In this document: piece after piece, positions 1 to 9,407 of the stretch
How the letters are laid out: each line of letters starts with the position of its first letter
Position numbering within the stretch: the first letter of the stretch is position 1
Source: Dickeya aquatica
Lineage (GTDB): Bacteria; Pseudomonadota; Gammaproteobacteria; Enterobacterales; Enterobacteriaceae
Assembly (NCBI RefSeq): GCF_900095885.1
Contig: NZ_LT615367.1
Location: forward strand, 4,216,001-4,280,000
Length of the DNA: 64,000 bases
Direction: 5' to 3'
Notes under the pieces: generated by a model
What the model was told of the DNA's origin: nothing
The model's input: only the letters and a program-made list of their open reading frames with translations
Database searches by the model: none
Position numbers and translations under genes: made by a program

Positions 1-609
1 AAGCTGGAAGACATGAACGGCGCGACGGTTTGTATCACACCGGGCAGCAGCACCGAGCAGAATGTGGCGCAGCTATTCGCCGCACACCATCTGCGCTATA
101 CGCCCGTGGTTATCGAGAACAATAAAGAGTTTGTCGCCGCTTACCTCTCTGGCCGTTGCGACGTGCTGGCCCGCGATAAAGTCGCGCTGCCGGGGGTACG
201 GATGTTTGACGCCGAAAAGCCGACCGACCACATCATTCTGCCGGGGATTTACTCCAAAGAGCCGCTGGCGATGGCGGTCCGCAAAGGGGACGACCAGTGG
301 TACGACATCGTGAAATGGGTGGTGTATGCCACGTTCAACGCAGAAGAGCTGGATATCAGTCAGAAAAACGTCGATAGCAAGCTCACCTCCAGCGATGCGG
401 AAGTACAGGCTCTGCTGGGCGTTAACGGCGATTACGGTCAGTCGCTGGGGCTGGATAACAAGTGGGCCTACAACATCGTCAAACAGGTGGGTAATTACGG
501 TGATATCTACAACCGCCACTTTGGCCCCGAGACGCCAACGCCGCTGGAACGCGACCTGAACAACCTGTGGACCAACGGCGGGTTGCTGTACAGCCTGCCA
601 ATGCGCTGA
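1..609 (+). CDS. aapJ: General L-amino-acid ABC transporter, periplasmic binding protein (3' part)
   Basis: The reading frame is open from base 1, so the 5' end, including the signal peptide, lies outside the window; about 202 residues remain. The fragment resembles the C-terminal lobe of AapJ/BztA binding proteins, with a segment on blocking and filling the ligand site (TPGSSTEQN) and a typical C-terminal stretch (NRHFGPETP, ending LLYSLPMR). It would deliver a broad range of L-amino acids to the AapQMP membrane complex encoded immediately downstream on the same strand, 76 bases away. Family assignment rests mainly on the three following genes, which form a canonical aapJQMP order. The exact amino-acid range cannot be read from the sequence. 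Confidence 0.85.
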   Translation, partial: KLEDMNGATVCITPGSSTEQNVAQLFAAHHLRYTPVVIENNKEFVAAYLSGRCDVLARDKVALPGVRMFDAEKPTDHIILPGIYSKEPLAMAVRKGDDQWYDIVKWVVYATFNAEELDISQKNVDSKLTSSDAEVQALLGVNGDYGQSLGLDNKWAYNIVKQVGNYGDIYNRHFGPETPTPLERDLNNLWTNGGLLYSLPMR

Positions 610-685
610 TAACCGTTTACAGCCCGGTGTCGCCGTCATCTCGACGTCGGGCGCGTTCTGCCCGCATTCTTGCAGAGGAACCGTT

Positions 686-1900
686 TTGTCTGACATCAAG
701 GCACCAACCATCGCCCCGCAGGCCGGGAAAACAGGCGCTGACGCCCCCCTCTGGTTCAGGCTCATGGGCAGCCAGTCATTGCGGGCCGCCTGTTATCAAC
801 TGCTGCTCGGCGTGCTGATTGTCTATTTCAGTTACTGGCTGTATGCCAACGTGGAAGCCAATCTTCGCACCCAGAATATCGCCACCGGATTCGGCTTTCT
901 GGGCAATATTGCCCGCTTTGAAATCGGCGAAAAGTTAATCGACTTTACCGCCCGTGATAATTACTACCGGGCACTGGCCACCGGGCTGCTCAATACACTG
1001 TATGTGACTGGCTGGGGGATCGTGCTGGCGACGCTGCTGGGGTTTGCCGTCGGTATCGCCAGAGTCTCCGCTAACGGGTTGCTGGCGTACCTCGCCAGCG
1101 GTTATATCGAACTGATGCGCAATATTCCGGTGATCCTGCAAGTGATTTTCTGGTCGGTGTTGATCCGTAATCTGCCGTCACCACGGGACGCCATCACGCT
1201 GGGCGATCTGGCGTTTCTCACCAACCGGGGGCTGACGTTCGCCCTGCCCGCCGCCCACACTGGCTGGCGCTGGTGCGCGCTTGCTCTGTTGACGGCGCTG
1301 ATCGCAAGCCTTGCACTGGCGGCATTCGGGCGCAGGCTACGAGAGCGTCGCGGCCACACGTTGCCGACGGGGATGCTGTCGGCAACGCTGATTGTCGGCC
1401 TGCCGTTACTGGCCTGGTGGTTGTCCGGCGCGCCGCACCAGCTTAACCGCCCGGTATTACAGGGGTTCAACTTTCAGGGCGGTGGTATTATCAGCCCGGA
1501 ATTCACCGCGCTATTGTTGGGCATTGCGCTCTACTCCTCCGCGTTTATCGCAGAAATCGTCCGTTCGGGTATTCAGTCTATCCCTAAAGGGCAACTGGAA
1601 GCGGCCAATGCCTTGTCGCTGTCGCGCTGGCAAATCCTGAGTCATATCATTATTCCCCAGGCGCTGCGGGTGATCGTTCCGCCGCTCACCAGCCAGTTCG
1701 TCAGCCTGTCGAAGAACAGTTCAATTGCCGTGGTAGTCGGCTACCCCGATCTTACCAATATCAGCAACACATTAATGAATCAAACCGGGCAGGCGCTGGA
1801 AGTCATCGCCATCATGATGGTGGTGTACCTGACCTTCAGTCTGCTGATGTCACTGTTGATGAACGTGTTTAACCGTATTGTCGCCATTAAAGAGCGATGA
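686..1900 (+). CDS. aapQ: General L-amino-acid ABC transporter, permease AapQ
   Basis: A 404-residue inner-membrane permease. It is much longer than ordinary polar amino-acid permeases (about 220 residues), as is usual for the AapQ/BztB type, because a long loop and extra helices separate the N-terminal helices from the C-terminal transport core. The EAA loop that contacts the ATPase is seen near residues 310-330 (EAANALSLSRWQIL, then PQALRVIVPP). The start is a TTG preceded by AGAGG at good spacing; no better ATG precedes the conserved part. It pairs with AapM as a heterodimeric pore and the stop overlaps the ATG of an alternative aapM start. Confidence 0.9.
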   Translation: MSDIKAPTIAPQAGKTGADAPLWFRLMGSQSLRAACYQLLLGVLIVYFSYWLYANVEANLRTQNIATGFGFLGNIARFEIGEKLIDFTARDNYYRALATGLLNTLYVTGWGIVLATLLGFAVGIARVSANGLLAYLASGYIELMRNIPVILQVIFWSVLIRNLPSPRDAITLGDLAFLTNRGLTFALPAAHTGWRWCALALLTALIASLALAAFGRRLRERRGHTLPTGMLSATLIVGLPLLAWWLSGAPHQLNRPVLQGFNFQGGGIISPEFTALLLGIALYSSAFIAEIVRSGIQSIPKGQLEAANALSLSRWQILSHIIIPQALRVIVPPLTSQFVSLSKNSSIAVVVGYPDLTNISNTLMNQTGQALEVIAIMMVVYLTFSLLMSLLMNVFNRIVAIKER

Positions 1901-1911
1901 AAGAGGGCATT

Positions 1912-3030
1912 ATGTCATTCTCATCTGCGTTATCCCCGGCGGGCGGGCCGCTTCAGCGCGGGTGGCGCTGGAGCCGGGAGAAGCTGTTTAGCAGCCTGCC
2001 ACAAACGCTGCTAACGCTGCTGTTGCTGGCGCTGATTATCCTGGCTGCCCAGCGGATAATTCGCTGGGGTATTATTGATGCCGTGTGGCATACCACCGAT
2101 CCCGCCGTCTGCCGCGCCGCAGCGGGAGCCTGCTGGGCGGTGATTGTTGAAAAGCACCGTCCGATACTGTTCGGCCTGTACCCCTACGATCAGCACTGGC
2201 GGCTGGTGGTTGCCATGATGCTCTATTTTCTGACGCTGGGCCTGTCGTTAATGCCACGCTACTGGCGTTCACGCGTGCTGCTGCCGCTGTGGACGCTGTC
2301 TATCGTTTTGATGGCGATACTGATGAAAGGCGGCGTGTTCGGCCTCAAACCGGTGCCGTCCAGCGAATGGGGCGGGCTGCCGCTGACAATCCTGCTGTTT
2401 AGCGGTACGGTGGTTATCGGCATGCCAGCATCGGTACTGCTGGCGCTGGGGCGTCGTTCGCCGCTGCCGTTCCTGCGCGGGTTGTCGGTCATGTTTATTG
2501 AAGGGCTGCGCGGCGTACCGCTTATCACCATCCTGTTCGTGGCCGTCAACGTGTTCCCGCTGTTTCTGCCGCCGGGACTGGAAATCAACAAACTGCTGCG
2601 CATCGTTATCGGCATCGCGCTATTTTTTGCCTGCTATCAGGCGGAAGTGATTCGCGGCGGGCTGCAATCCATCCCGCGCGGGCAGTATGAAGCGGCGGCG
2701 GTACTGAATCTCGGTTACTGGCACACCACCACCCGCATTATTCTGCCGCAGGCACTGCGCATCTGCCTGCCGGGCATGGTCAACCACATCATCGCCGCCA
2801 TGAAGAACACCTCGTTTGTCATCATTATCGGGCTGTTCGATATGCTGACCGCCACCAGCTCAGTGATGCAGGACCCGCTGTGGCGACGCTACTATCTGGA
2901 AACTTATCTGTTTATCGCCACCGTCTATCTGCTGTTCGGTTTTCTGCTCTCCCGTTACGCCCTATGGCTGGAAAAACGTATTGACGCAGGCCGTACCCCT
3001 GAAACATTAAACGCTGGAGCCACTTCATGA
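1912..3030 (+). CDS. aapM: General L-amino-acid ABC transporter, permease AapM
   Basis: Second permease of the amino-acid importer, about 372 residues, with several N-terminal helices, a long periplasmic segment and a C-terminal BPD_transp_1 core. The EAA loop reads [25 protein letters not shown]. Two starts are possible: an ATG at 1897 overlapping the aapQ stop (ATGA) and the ATG at 1912. I chose 1912 because AGAGGG lies at ideal spacing before it. The gene overlaps aapP by four bases, which indicates translational coupling in one aapJQMP operon. Confidence 0.88.
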   Translation: MSFSSALSPAGGPLQRGWRWSREKLFSSLPQTLLTLLLLALIILAAQRIIRWGIIDAVWHTTDPAVCRAAAGACWAVIVEKHRPILFGLYPYDQHWRLVVAMMLYFLTLGLSLMPRYWRSRVLLPLWTLSIVLMAILMKGGVFGLKPVPSSEWGGLPLTILLFSGTVVIGMPASVLLALGRRSPLPFLRGLSVMFIEGLRGVPLITILFVAVNVFPLFLPPGLEINKLLRIVIGIALFFACYQAEVIRGGLQSIPRGQYEAAAVLNLGYWHTTTRIILPQALRICLPGMVNHIIAAMKNTSFVIIIGLFDMLTATSSVMQDPLWRRYYLETYLFIATVYLLFGFLLSRYALWLEKRIDAGRTPETLNAGATS

Positions 3031-3791
3031 CCTCTCTCTCATCTGAATCCGCCTACCCGCCGGTAATTGAAATCAACGCCGTCAGTAAATGGTACGGTGC
3101 GTTCCGGGCGCTCAATCAGGTGTCGCTGAACGTAGCCCGGGGCGAACGATTGGTGATTTGTGGCCCGTCGGGGTCGGGCAAATCCACACTGATCCGCTGT
3201 ATCAACCGGCTGGAAGCGCACCATCAGGGGCAAATTCTGGTCAATGGCATTGAGATGAACGACAACATTCGCAACATTCAGCGCATTCGCGCCAGCATCG
3301 GCATGTTGTTCCAGCAGTTCAACCTGTTCCCGCACCTGAGTGTGCTGGATAACCTGATCATCGGCCCGACGCTGGCGCGCCAGATGAAAAAGCAGCAGGC
3401 CGTCGGGCTGGCGATGCACTATCTGGACAAGGTGCATATCGCCAATCAGGCGCACAAATACCCGCAGCAGCTCTCCGGCGGCCAGCAACAGCGTGTCGCC
3501 ATCGCCCGGGCGCTGTGCATGCAGCCGGAAATCATGCTGTTTGATGAGCCAACCTCGGCGCTGGACCCGGAGATGATCAAAGAAGTGCTGGACGTGATGC
3601 TGGATTTGGCTGACTCGGGCATGACCATGATCGTCGTCACCCACGAAATGGGGTTTGCCAAAACGGTGGCCGACAAGGTTATCCTGATGGCGGACGGGCA
3701 AATCGTCGAATCCGCGCCACCGACAACCTTTTTCAGCCAGCCGGCACACCCGCGCACCCGCCAGTTTCTGGAGCAGATTCTTCGCCACTGA
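3027..3791 (+). CDS. aapP: General L-amino-acid ABC transporter, ATPase AapP
   Basis: A 254-residue cytoplasmic ATPase that powers the AapQM pore. Walker A is GPSGSGKS at residues 46-53, the ABC signature is LSGGQQQR, and Walker B is [12 protein letters not shown], followed by the switch histidine in VVTHEMGFA. Length and motifs match the polar amino-acid family (GlnQ/HisP/AapP). It overlaps the end of aapM by four bases and is the last gene of the rightward operon: a strong hairpin with a T-rich tail follows 18 bases after the stop. No regulator is seen in the window; the promoter lies upstream of the window start. Confidence 0.92.
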   Translation: MTSLSSESAYPPVIEINAVSKWYGAFRALNQVSLNVARGERLVICGPSGSGKSTLIRCINRLEAHHQGQILVNGIEMNDNIRNIQRIRASIGMLFQQFNLFPHLSVLDNLIIGPTLARQMKKQQAVGLAMHYLDKVHIANQAHKYPQQLSGGQQQRVAIARALCMQPEIMLFDEPTSALDPEMIKEVLDVMLDLADSGMTMIVVTHEMGFAKTVADKVILMADGQIVESAPPTTFFSQPAHPRTRQFLEQILRH

Positions 3792-3809
3792 AGGTGAGCG
3801 GCAGAAACG

Positions 3810-3845
3810 GCAATGCCGACGACCCGCGTCGGCATTGCTTGTTTA
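3810..3845 (+). terminator. Intrinsic terminator after aapP
   Basis: An 11-bp perfect inverted repeat (3810-3820 and 3828-3838) with a 7-base loop, followed by a T-rich tail (TTGTTT). It lies between the convergent aapP and the M20 amidohydrolase gene and should end the aap transcript. Confidence 0.8.
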
Positions 3846-3864
3846 TCTCAATCAATCATACCCG

Positions 3865-5022
3865 TCACTGCGCTGACAACTGCTCCAGGCTCTGCGTGGC
3901 CAGTTGATACAGATAGTGCGCAGTGGGAAACAGCGCCCGGTCGTCCACCCGAAATTTAGGGTGGTGCAGCGCGTAAGGGCCGCCGGAGCCGACCATCATG
4001 AACGTGCCCGGTAGCTTTTGCTGGTAGAACGCAAAATCTTCACCAATCGGGCTCGCCTCGACACGGCGCGCCTCGAACCCTTCGGCATCGGCCACCTGTA
4101 GTGCAAACTCCACCCAGCGCGGTGTATTGACCACCGACGGTGGCCCGGCGTGCCAAATCAGCTCTATCTGCGCACCGAAGGTGCTGGCAATACCGGCAAC
4201 AATCTGGCGAAAGCGCTGCTCGATGAGTTCACGCGCTTGCTGGCTAAACGTACGTACCGTCCCTTCGAGATAGGCCGTATCGGGAATGACGTTCCAGGTG
4301 CTGCCGCTGTGTACCTGGGTAATCGACACCACCGCGTTATTATCAGACGGTACGCTACGGCTGATGATGGTCTGCACCGCGCCAATCAACTGCCCCAGAA
4401 TGATGATAGGGTCATTGCCTTCATGCGGCTTGGCAGCGTGGCAGCCTTTGGCGGCAATTTTGATTTCAAAGCGGTCAACGCCCGCCGTCAGCGCGCCGTC
4501 TTTACCGCCGATAACGCCAACCGGTAGCGTCGGGTCGTTATGGATACCGAAAATCGCCGCCGCACCATCGAGTGCACCGGCGGCAATCACTTCGGGAGCA
4601 CCAAGGCCGGTTTCTTCGGCAGCCTGAAACAGAATGCGCACGGTGCCCTTTAATTCCGGCTCGATGCGTTTTAGCAAAATCGCCGCACCCAGTGCCGCCG
4701 AGGAGTGAAAATCATGGCCACAGGCGTGCATCACACCACTGTTTTTTGAACTGAACTCCACGCCGGATTCTTCTTCAATCGGCAGCGCGTCAATGTCAGA
4801 GCGCACCACGACCAGCGGGCCATCCTGCAAACCGCCCACTTCCGCCACCAGACCGGTTTTCAGCGGCAACGCCAGAACGCGGATGCCTTCTTTTTCCAGT
4901 ACAGCGCGAATTTTACGCGTGGTTTCAAACTCCTGATTCGATAACTCAGGATGTTGATGCAAATCGTGCCGGAATGCCTGAATAAATTGAGCCAGCGGCT
5001 CGTACTGGGCATGCTGTTTCAT
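3865..5022 (-). CDS. M20-family amidohydrolase (N-acyl amino-acid deacetylase, YxeP-like)
   Basis: A 385-residue zinc-dependent M20D peptidase of the hippurate hydrolase/N-acetyl-amino-acid deacetylase type. Visible family motifs are RHDLHQHPELS near the N-terminus, the metal-site segments VRSDIDALPI and HACGHDFH, the catalytic EE in AAEETG, and a late HHPKF metal ligand. The start at 5022 follows GAGGAG at good spacing; an in-frame start 36 bases upstream is less likely. It is the last gene of the leftward operon that begins with the lyase at 9310. In B. subtilis, related enzymes remove the acetyl group from N-acetylated S-(2-succino)cysteine products, and I infer an equivalent role here. 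General amino-acid deacylation is the alternative. Confidence 0.85.
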   Translation of the reverse strand: MKQHAQYEPLAQFIQAFRHDLHQHPELSNQEFETTRKIRAVLEKEGIRVLALPLKTGLVAEVGGLQDGPLVVVRSDIDALPIEEESGVEFSSKNSGVMHACGHDFHSSAALGAAILLKRIEPELKGTVRILFQAAEETGLGAPEVIAAGALDGAAAIFGIHNDPTLPVGVIGGKDGALTAGVDRFEIKIAAKGCHAAKPHEGNDPIIILGQLIGAVQTIISRSVPSDNNAVVSITQVHSGSTWNVIPDTAYLEGTVRTFSQQARELIEQRFRQIVAGIASTFGAQIELIWHAGPPSVVNTPRWVEFALQVADAEGFEARRVEASPIGEDFAFYQQKLPGTFMMVGSGGPYALHHPKFRVDDRALFPTAHYLYQLATQSLEQLSAQ

Positions 5023-5105
5023 GCAGGGTGACTCCTCTTTTTTTTCTCGCCCTGTCACTCAGGGCAGCCCGACTAATGGGGCTCGCAGGTGAATGATGTT
5101 ATCGA

Positions 5106-5867
5106 TTAAATATCGAACTCGGGTGGTTCCTGAATCTGGGTAAGCTGGCGCAGGAAACGGCGCGTTTGCGGATTATCAGAAAAGCTGATCACCTTCTCCG
5201 CTGGCCCTTGCTCAACGATATGGCCCTCCGCCATAAAAATCACCCGGTCAGCCACCTCTTTGGCGAATTGCATTTCGTGGGTGACTATCACCATCGTGGT
5301 GTTCTGCCCGGCAAGGTGTTGAATCACCTGTAAGACTTCATGCACACGCTCCGGGTCGAGCGCCGAAGTCGGTTCATCAAATAAAATCGCCTTCGGATCG
5401 ACCGCCAGCGCGCGTGCGATACTCACCCGCTGTTGCTGCCCCCCGGAGAGCGTCACCGGGTATTGGTGCGCCTGTGGCCGTAACCCCACGCTTTCCAGCA
5501 GCGCCAGACCGATTTCATCGGCCTGTTTTTTCGGCATTTTTTTCACCACAATCAGCGCTTCGGTGATGTTCTCCAGTGCCGTTTTATTCTTAAACAGGTT
5601 GTAGTTCTGAAACACCATCGCCGTTTGCCGCCGCAGGGCATACTCCTCACGGGTGGTATAACGGCGCGTATCCAGTGACTGCCCGCCAATGCTGATAACG
5701 CCAGACTCGGGCTTTTCCAGCAAGTTCAGGCAGCGCAGCAACGTGGACTTGCCCGAACCCGACGGCCCAATAATCGCCACCACTTCGCCCTCAGCGATAT
5801 CCAGGCTGATGTTATCGAGCACCACCTGGTCGCCAAAACGTTTGGTCAGGTTTTTTACGCTAATCAT
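5106..5867 (-). CDS. Polar amino-acid ABC transporter ATPase (cystine/2SC type)
   Basis: A 253-residue ATPase with Walker A GPSGSGKS (residues 34-41), signature LSGGQQQR, Walker [13 protein letters not shown] and switch region IVTHEMQFA. It is in the GlnQ/TcyC/YxeO group. Its start is nine bases after the permease stop, and the solute-binding lipoprotein lies further upstream, so the three genes make one complete importer. The substrate is inferred from the neighbours (lyase, GNAT, amidohydrolase) to be a sulfur-containing amino-acid conjugate. It is clearly distinct from the aapP product at the other end of this region. Confidence 0.9.
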   Translation of the reverse strand: MISVKNLTKRFGDQVVLDNISLDIAEGEVVAIIGPSGSGKSTLLRCLNLLEKPESGVISIGGQSLDTRRYTTREEYALRRQTAMVFQNYNLFKNKTALENITEALIVVKKMPKKQADEIGLALLESVGLRPQAHQYPVTLSGGQQQRVSIARALAVDPKAILFDEPTSALDPERVHEVLQVIQHLAGQNTTMVIVTHEMQFAKEVADRVIFMAEGHIVEQGPAEKVISFSDNPQTRRFLRQLTQIQEPPEFDI

Positions 5868-5876
5868 AGGGGCTCC

Positions 5877-6548
5877 TTAACGCTGCCGTGAGTGGCTCAG
5901 TTTCTTTTCCAACTGGGTCTGAAGCCAGGAATAAACCATAATCAGCATCCAGTAAATCAGCCCCACCACCAGGAAGGTTTCGAAGAAACGCAGTGATTCG
6001 GCAGCAATCATCTTCCCTTCGGCAAACAGTTCAGATACACCGAGTGCAAACGCCACTGACGTATCTTTAATCAATGAAATAAACGTGTTACCCGTTGCCG
6101 GCAGCGCATTGAGCATCGCCTGAGGCAGCACGATACGGCGGTAAATCTGCACTTTACTCATGCCAACCGACAGCCCGGCTTCGGTCTGGCCGAAATCCAC
6201 CGATGCCAGCGCCGCACGGAAAATTTCTGCCATATACGCCGAGTTTTTCAGGCTAAAGCCGATGATCGCCGCCGTCATGGCTGACAGGCCGTTAAGCGCA
6301 GGAAACAGTTGCGGCAGACCAAAATAGATAATGAACAACTGCACCAGCGAAGGAATGCCGCGAAACAGTGAGATGTATAACTCAACCAGTTTCACCAATA
6401 CGATAAAGCGGCTTTCGCGCACCAGCGCCAGCACCAACCCCAGCACAATCGCAAACAGCATTGATACCACCGCCAGTAACAGCGTGGTGGGTAAGTACAT
6501 CAGTACCTGGGGAAAGACCTTTAACAGGTAGGAGAGATCGATATTCAT
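5877..6548 (-). CDS. Polar amino-acid ABC transporter permease (cystine/2SC type)
   Basis: A 223-residue inner-membrane permease of the HisMQ/TcyB/YxeN class, of usual length. It has an N-terminal helix (LLKVFPQVLMYLPTTLLLAV) and a typical EAA loop (TEAGLSVGMSKVQIYRRIVLPQA) that docks the ATPase encoded next. An upstream in-frame start at 6599 would add 17 residues not expected for the family, so I use the ATG at 6548, although no strong ribosome binding site precedes it. The gap to the lipoprotein gene is 75 bases. Confidence 0.88.
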   Translation of the reverse strand: MNIDLSYLLKVFPQVLMYLPTTLLLAVVSMLFAIVLGLVLALVRESRFIVLVKLVELYISLFRGIPSLVQLFIIYFGLPQLFPALNGLSAMTAAIIGFSLKNSAYMAEIFRAALASVDFGQTEAGLSVGMSKVQIYRRIVLPQAMLNALPATGNTFISLIKDTSVAFALGVSELFAEGKMIAAESLRFFETFLVVGLIYWMLIMVYSWLQTQLEKKLSHSRQR

Positions 6549-6623
6549 GAACCATACCATTACGGGCGGCAGCCACACCGACGAAGATGCAGCGACCACC
6601 CGGGGAATTGAGTGGGCGACGGA

Positions 6624-7397
6624 TTATTTGGCCGCCGTAATATCCTCACCAAAATATTTCACCGACAGCGCTTTCAGGCGGCCATCATTGCGCATTTTGG
6701 TGAGTTGGTCGTCAAACTGTTTGCGCAGCGCATCACCCTGGCTGTCCTTATGGAAAGGAAAACCAACCTGCTCGACCACCAACGGCTCACCCACCATCTT
6801 AAACGGCAGATTACGCTTATTGATTTCCGCCAGCAGAATCGGGCGCGAGTTGATATAACCTTCAACACGCTTGGCCAGCGCATCGCTCATCGCACCATCA
6901 CGGGTTTCGTAAGTACGAATCGTGACGCTGCCATCAGCAAAGGCCTTTTTCAGGTTGTTGACGTGGTTAGAGCCCAGCACGCCCGCCACGGTTTTCCCTT
7001 TCAGGTCATCGAGCGTATTGATGTTGGTGTTGTCTTTGTGCGTAACAATCTGGCTGCCGTAGTAGCTATAAGGCGCAGAGAAGCTGTATTTTTCCTGACG
7101 CGCCGGCGTAATCGCTACCACATTGGCGATGGTATCAAGCTTACTGGCTTCCAGTTGCCCCATCAGGCCACTGAAATCTGCCGTCACCCATTCAACCTTG
7201 TAGTTCAAATCCTTGGCTATGGTTTCTGCCACTTCGACATCAAAGCCTACCAGCTTGTTATCCTGTTTGAACGCGCTTGGGTAGCTCTGCCCGGTCGCAC
7301 CAACACGCAGCACTTTTTCACTGCTTTTCTGTCCATCACAACCCGCTATCAGGAAAGCCGCTGCTAAGGTGAGTGCTGATAAAGTTATTTTTTTCAT
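6624..7397 (-). CDS. Amino-acid ABC transporter substrate-binding lipoprotein (cystine/2SC type)
   Basis: A 257-residue type 3 solute-binding protein (SBP_bac_3). The N-terminus has a lipoprotein signal with lipobox LIAGC, so the mature protein starts at Cys19 or nearby and is membrane anchored. That is unusual for E. coli amino-acid binding proteins but shared with B. subtilis YxeM and TcyA. Conserved features include LVGFDVEVAE near residue 51 and LDTIANVVAITPARQEKYSFSAP. It directly follows the GNAT gene with no gap. Together with the next two genes it forms an importer whose ligand is probably a cysteine conjugate; the ligand is inferred, not seen. Confidence 0.88.
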   Translation of the reverse strand: MKKITLSALTLAAAFLIAGCDGQKSSEKVLRVGATGQSYPSAFKQDNKLVGFDVEVAETIAKDLNYKVEWVTADFSGLMGQLEASKLDTIANVVAITPARQEKYSFSAPYSYYGSQIVTHKDNTNINTLDDLKGKTVAGVLGSNHVNNLKKAFADGSVTIRTYETRDGAMSDALAKRVEGYINSRPILLAEINKRNLPFKMVGEPLVVEQVGFPFHKDSQGDALRKQFDDQLTKMRNDGRLKALSVKYFGEDITAAK

Positions 7398-7934
7398 TTA
7401 GGTCTCCGATCTTGGGTGTGTTTTTTTCCACTGGGTATAACGCTGCGGGTCGAGCACTTTTTCCATAAAGATGGTTTGGTGTCCTTTACCCAAATCAGCC
7501 TGACACACGTCCTTGAATCCATAATTTCTGTACATCTCAAGTAGCCAGGGGTGGTTTTTCGCTGTCCCCAGCGACACCGCCGGTGCTTTTAATTGCGTCA
7601 GCAGAATGTCCTGCTCCAGCCAGTTCAGCATCTGGCGGCCTAACCCTTGCTGTTTGAAGTCAGGGTGTGTGGCAAACCACCCGATGTGCGGTAATCCAAA
7701 CGGCCCAGGCTCCGGGCCCCACGGATAACGAATGGAACATGAAGAGGCGAAGCGCCCCTCTTTTTCCATCACGTAAACACCGTTGTTTTGAATATGAAAA
7801 CGGATCCGTTCAATATCCGCATAGGCGGCATCAAACCTGAGCCCCATCTCACGCACCGGGGCATACGCCGCCAGTGCCAGTTCGAGAAAGGCGTCATCAT
7901 CCGCCAAAGTGACCTGGCGAAATACTGTGCTCAT
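7398..7934 (-). CDS. GNAT N-acetyltransferase
   Basis: A 178-residue single-domain GNAT acetyltransferase. The acetyl-CoA site is visible as FKQQGLGRQML, with a preceding HIGWFATHPDF strand and a later NYGF motif (EMYRNYGFKDV). The ATG at 7934 is preceded by GGGAG, while an upstream GTG at 7949 lies inside the lyase stop region, so I choose the ATG. It starts 11 bases after the lyase and abuts the lipoprotein gene. In related clusters a GNAT acetylates the imported S-(2-succino)cysteine before or after cleavage, and the M20 enzyme later removes the acetyl group. Substrate is inferred from context only. Confidence 0.82.
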   Translation of the reverse strand: MSTVFRQVTLADDDAFLELALAAYAPVREMGLRFDAAYADIERIRFHIQNNGVYVMEKEGRFASSCSIRYPWGPEPGPFGLPHIGWFATHPDFKQQGLGRQMLNWLEQDILLTQLKAPAVSLGTAKNHPWLLEMYRNYGFKDVCQADLGKGHQTIFMEKVLDPQRYTQWKKTHPRSET

Positions 7935-7945
7935 GGCCGCTCCCG

Positions 7946-9310
7946 TCACTCAGCCAGCAAGCCGATATCATCGGCATAGCGAATCACGTCGTCGACTTTT
8001 TGCGGCGCGCTGCCAAGATAATTTGCCGGGTCAAGCCAGGCTTCCAGGGCTTGTTCGGTGAGATGTTCAGATAATACCGGGTGCTCCAGCAGTACGCTCT
8101 TGAATGCACGATTCTGCTCAAACGCCGCCATCGAACATTCATACACCAGATGATGGGCGGTCTGCTTACCGAGAAGTTTGCCAATTTCGAACATCACTTT
8201 CTCAGACAGCAGCAGGCCGTTTTGCAAATCCAGATTGGCACGCATCTGTTTTTCGTTAACTGACATACCGCGCAAAATACCGAGCGCATTTTGCAACTGC
8301 GCCGACAGATAAATGTTGATTTCCGGCAGGGCTATCCACTCCGCACGCCAGCTCATGGCATCACGCTCATGCTCGACTTTCATCGATTCATGAATCAGCG
8401 CCGCGCTCTTGAACAAGGGAGCCGTCAGGCTCGCCAGCCCTTCGAGGGCCGCCGGATTGCGTTTATGCGGCATCGTGGTCGAGCCAATTTTCCCCTCAGA
8501 GAACGGCTCTTCGATTTCGTTGATTTCCGTGCGCATCAGGTTGTAGAGCTCGTTACCGATTTTACCGAGCGTCCCGCTGATTAACACGGTAACAGACGCG
8601 TATTCAGAAAAACGATCGCGCGCAGACTGCCAGCCGATGTTCGGGGTATTCAGGCCGAGACGGGCAAGGGTATGACGCTCAATTTCCGGCCCCAGCTCGC
8701 CAAACGAAGCATAAGTACCGATAGCGCCATTGATATTACCGACCAGCACCCGATCACGAATTTCATTCAGACGTTGCAAGTGACGGACGAACTCGTCCAG
8801 CCAGACGGCCAGCTTAAAACCAAACGTTGTCGGCAGGGCCTGCATGCCGTGGGTTCGACCGGTCATCAGAGTATATTGGTGCTTTTTCGCCAGCCGTTTC
8901 AGTTCAATCGCCACCAGACGGGTATCGCGCGCAACGATGTCAAACGCCTGGCGCAATTGCAGCACGGTAGCGGTATCCACCACATCCTGCGTGGTGACGC
9001 CGTAATGAATGTACTCTCCCGCTTCACCACACTGTTTTTGAATAGCGGCAATGGTCGGCATCAGCGAGTGCTTCATGCGGGCCGCATCTTTGGCGATATC
9101 TTCAACATTAAGCGCCGCCGCATTGGCGCGGGACGCAATGGCATTGGCAGCCTCTGGCGGAATGACACCTAATTCACCCTCAGCCTGCGCCAGCGCAATT
9201 TCCACCTCGACCTGACGGGTCAAGCGGTTTTGCTCTGACCAGACATCACGCATTTCTGGTGTACCAAAATTGTTACCAATAAGAAGAAAGTCAATCAGAT
9301 GTGATGCCAT
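7946..9310 (-). CDS. Fumarase/aspartase-superfamily lyase, candidate S-(2-succino)cysteine lyase
   Basis: A 454-residue member of the adenylosuccinate/argininosuccinate lyase superfamily. The three conserved regions are visible: HYGVTTQDVVDTA (about residue 101), TGRTHGMQALPTTFG (about 156) and the signature loop GSTTMPHKRNP (about 283), which carries the catalytic serine region. All members cleave a C-N or C-S bond to a succinyl group and release fumarate. The true purB lies elsewhere in enterobacteria, and this gene heads an operon with a GNAT, an amino-acid importer and an M20 deacetylase. I therefore infer release of cysteine (or N-acetylcysteine) and fumarate from S-(2-succino)cysteine. 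A salvage adenylosuccinate lyase or another succino-amino-acid lyase is the alternative. Confidence 0.8.
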   Translation of the reverse strand: MASHLIDFLLIGNNFGTPEMRDVWSEQNRLTRQVEVEIALAQAEGELGVIPPEAANAIASRANAAALNVEDIAKDAARMKHSLMPTIAAIQKQCGEAGEYIHYGVTTQDVVDTATVLQLRQAFDIVARDTRLVAIELKRLAKKHQYTLMTGRTHGMQALPTTFGFKLAVWLDEFVRHLQRLNEIRDRVLVGNINGAIGTYASFGELGPEIERHTLARLGLNTPNIGWQSARDRFSEYASVTVLISGTLGKIGNELYNLMRTEINEIEEPFSEGKIGSTTMPHKRNPAALEGLASLTAPLFKSAALIHESMKVEHERDAMSWRAEWIALPEINIYLSAQLQNALGILRGMSVNEKQMRANLDLQNGLLLSEKVMFEIGKLLGKQTAHHLVYECSMAAFEQNRAFKSVLLEHPVLSEHLTEQALEAWLDPANYLGSAPQKVDDVIRYADDIGLLAE

Positions 9311-9407
9311 AGATTACTCGTTAGATTGTAATAATGGGGGAATGGAGGCGGGCCGAGACGTCGCTGTTGTTTGTCGATAACTATAGCACTGGCGATATTC
9401 GCACCGA

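Noticed and set aside
73..765. Long minus-strand frame over aapJ
   Set aside because: It is the antisense shadow of aapJ, with low-complexity residues (R, Q, H, V) and no family features.
3039..3788. 249-codon minus-strand frame across aapP
   Set aside because: It covers the ATPase gene in antisense; aapP has all ABC motifs and this frame has none.
6612..7367. 251-codon plus-strand frame over the binding lipoprotein gene
   Set aside because: Antisense shadow; the minus strand encodes a clear lipoprotein with lipobox and SBP motifs.
7946..9310. The lyase gene as the housekeeping purB
   Set aside because: Its operon partners are an importer, GNAT and deacetylase, and enterobacterial purB lies next to hflD/mnmA, which are absent here.
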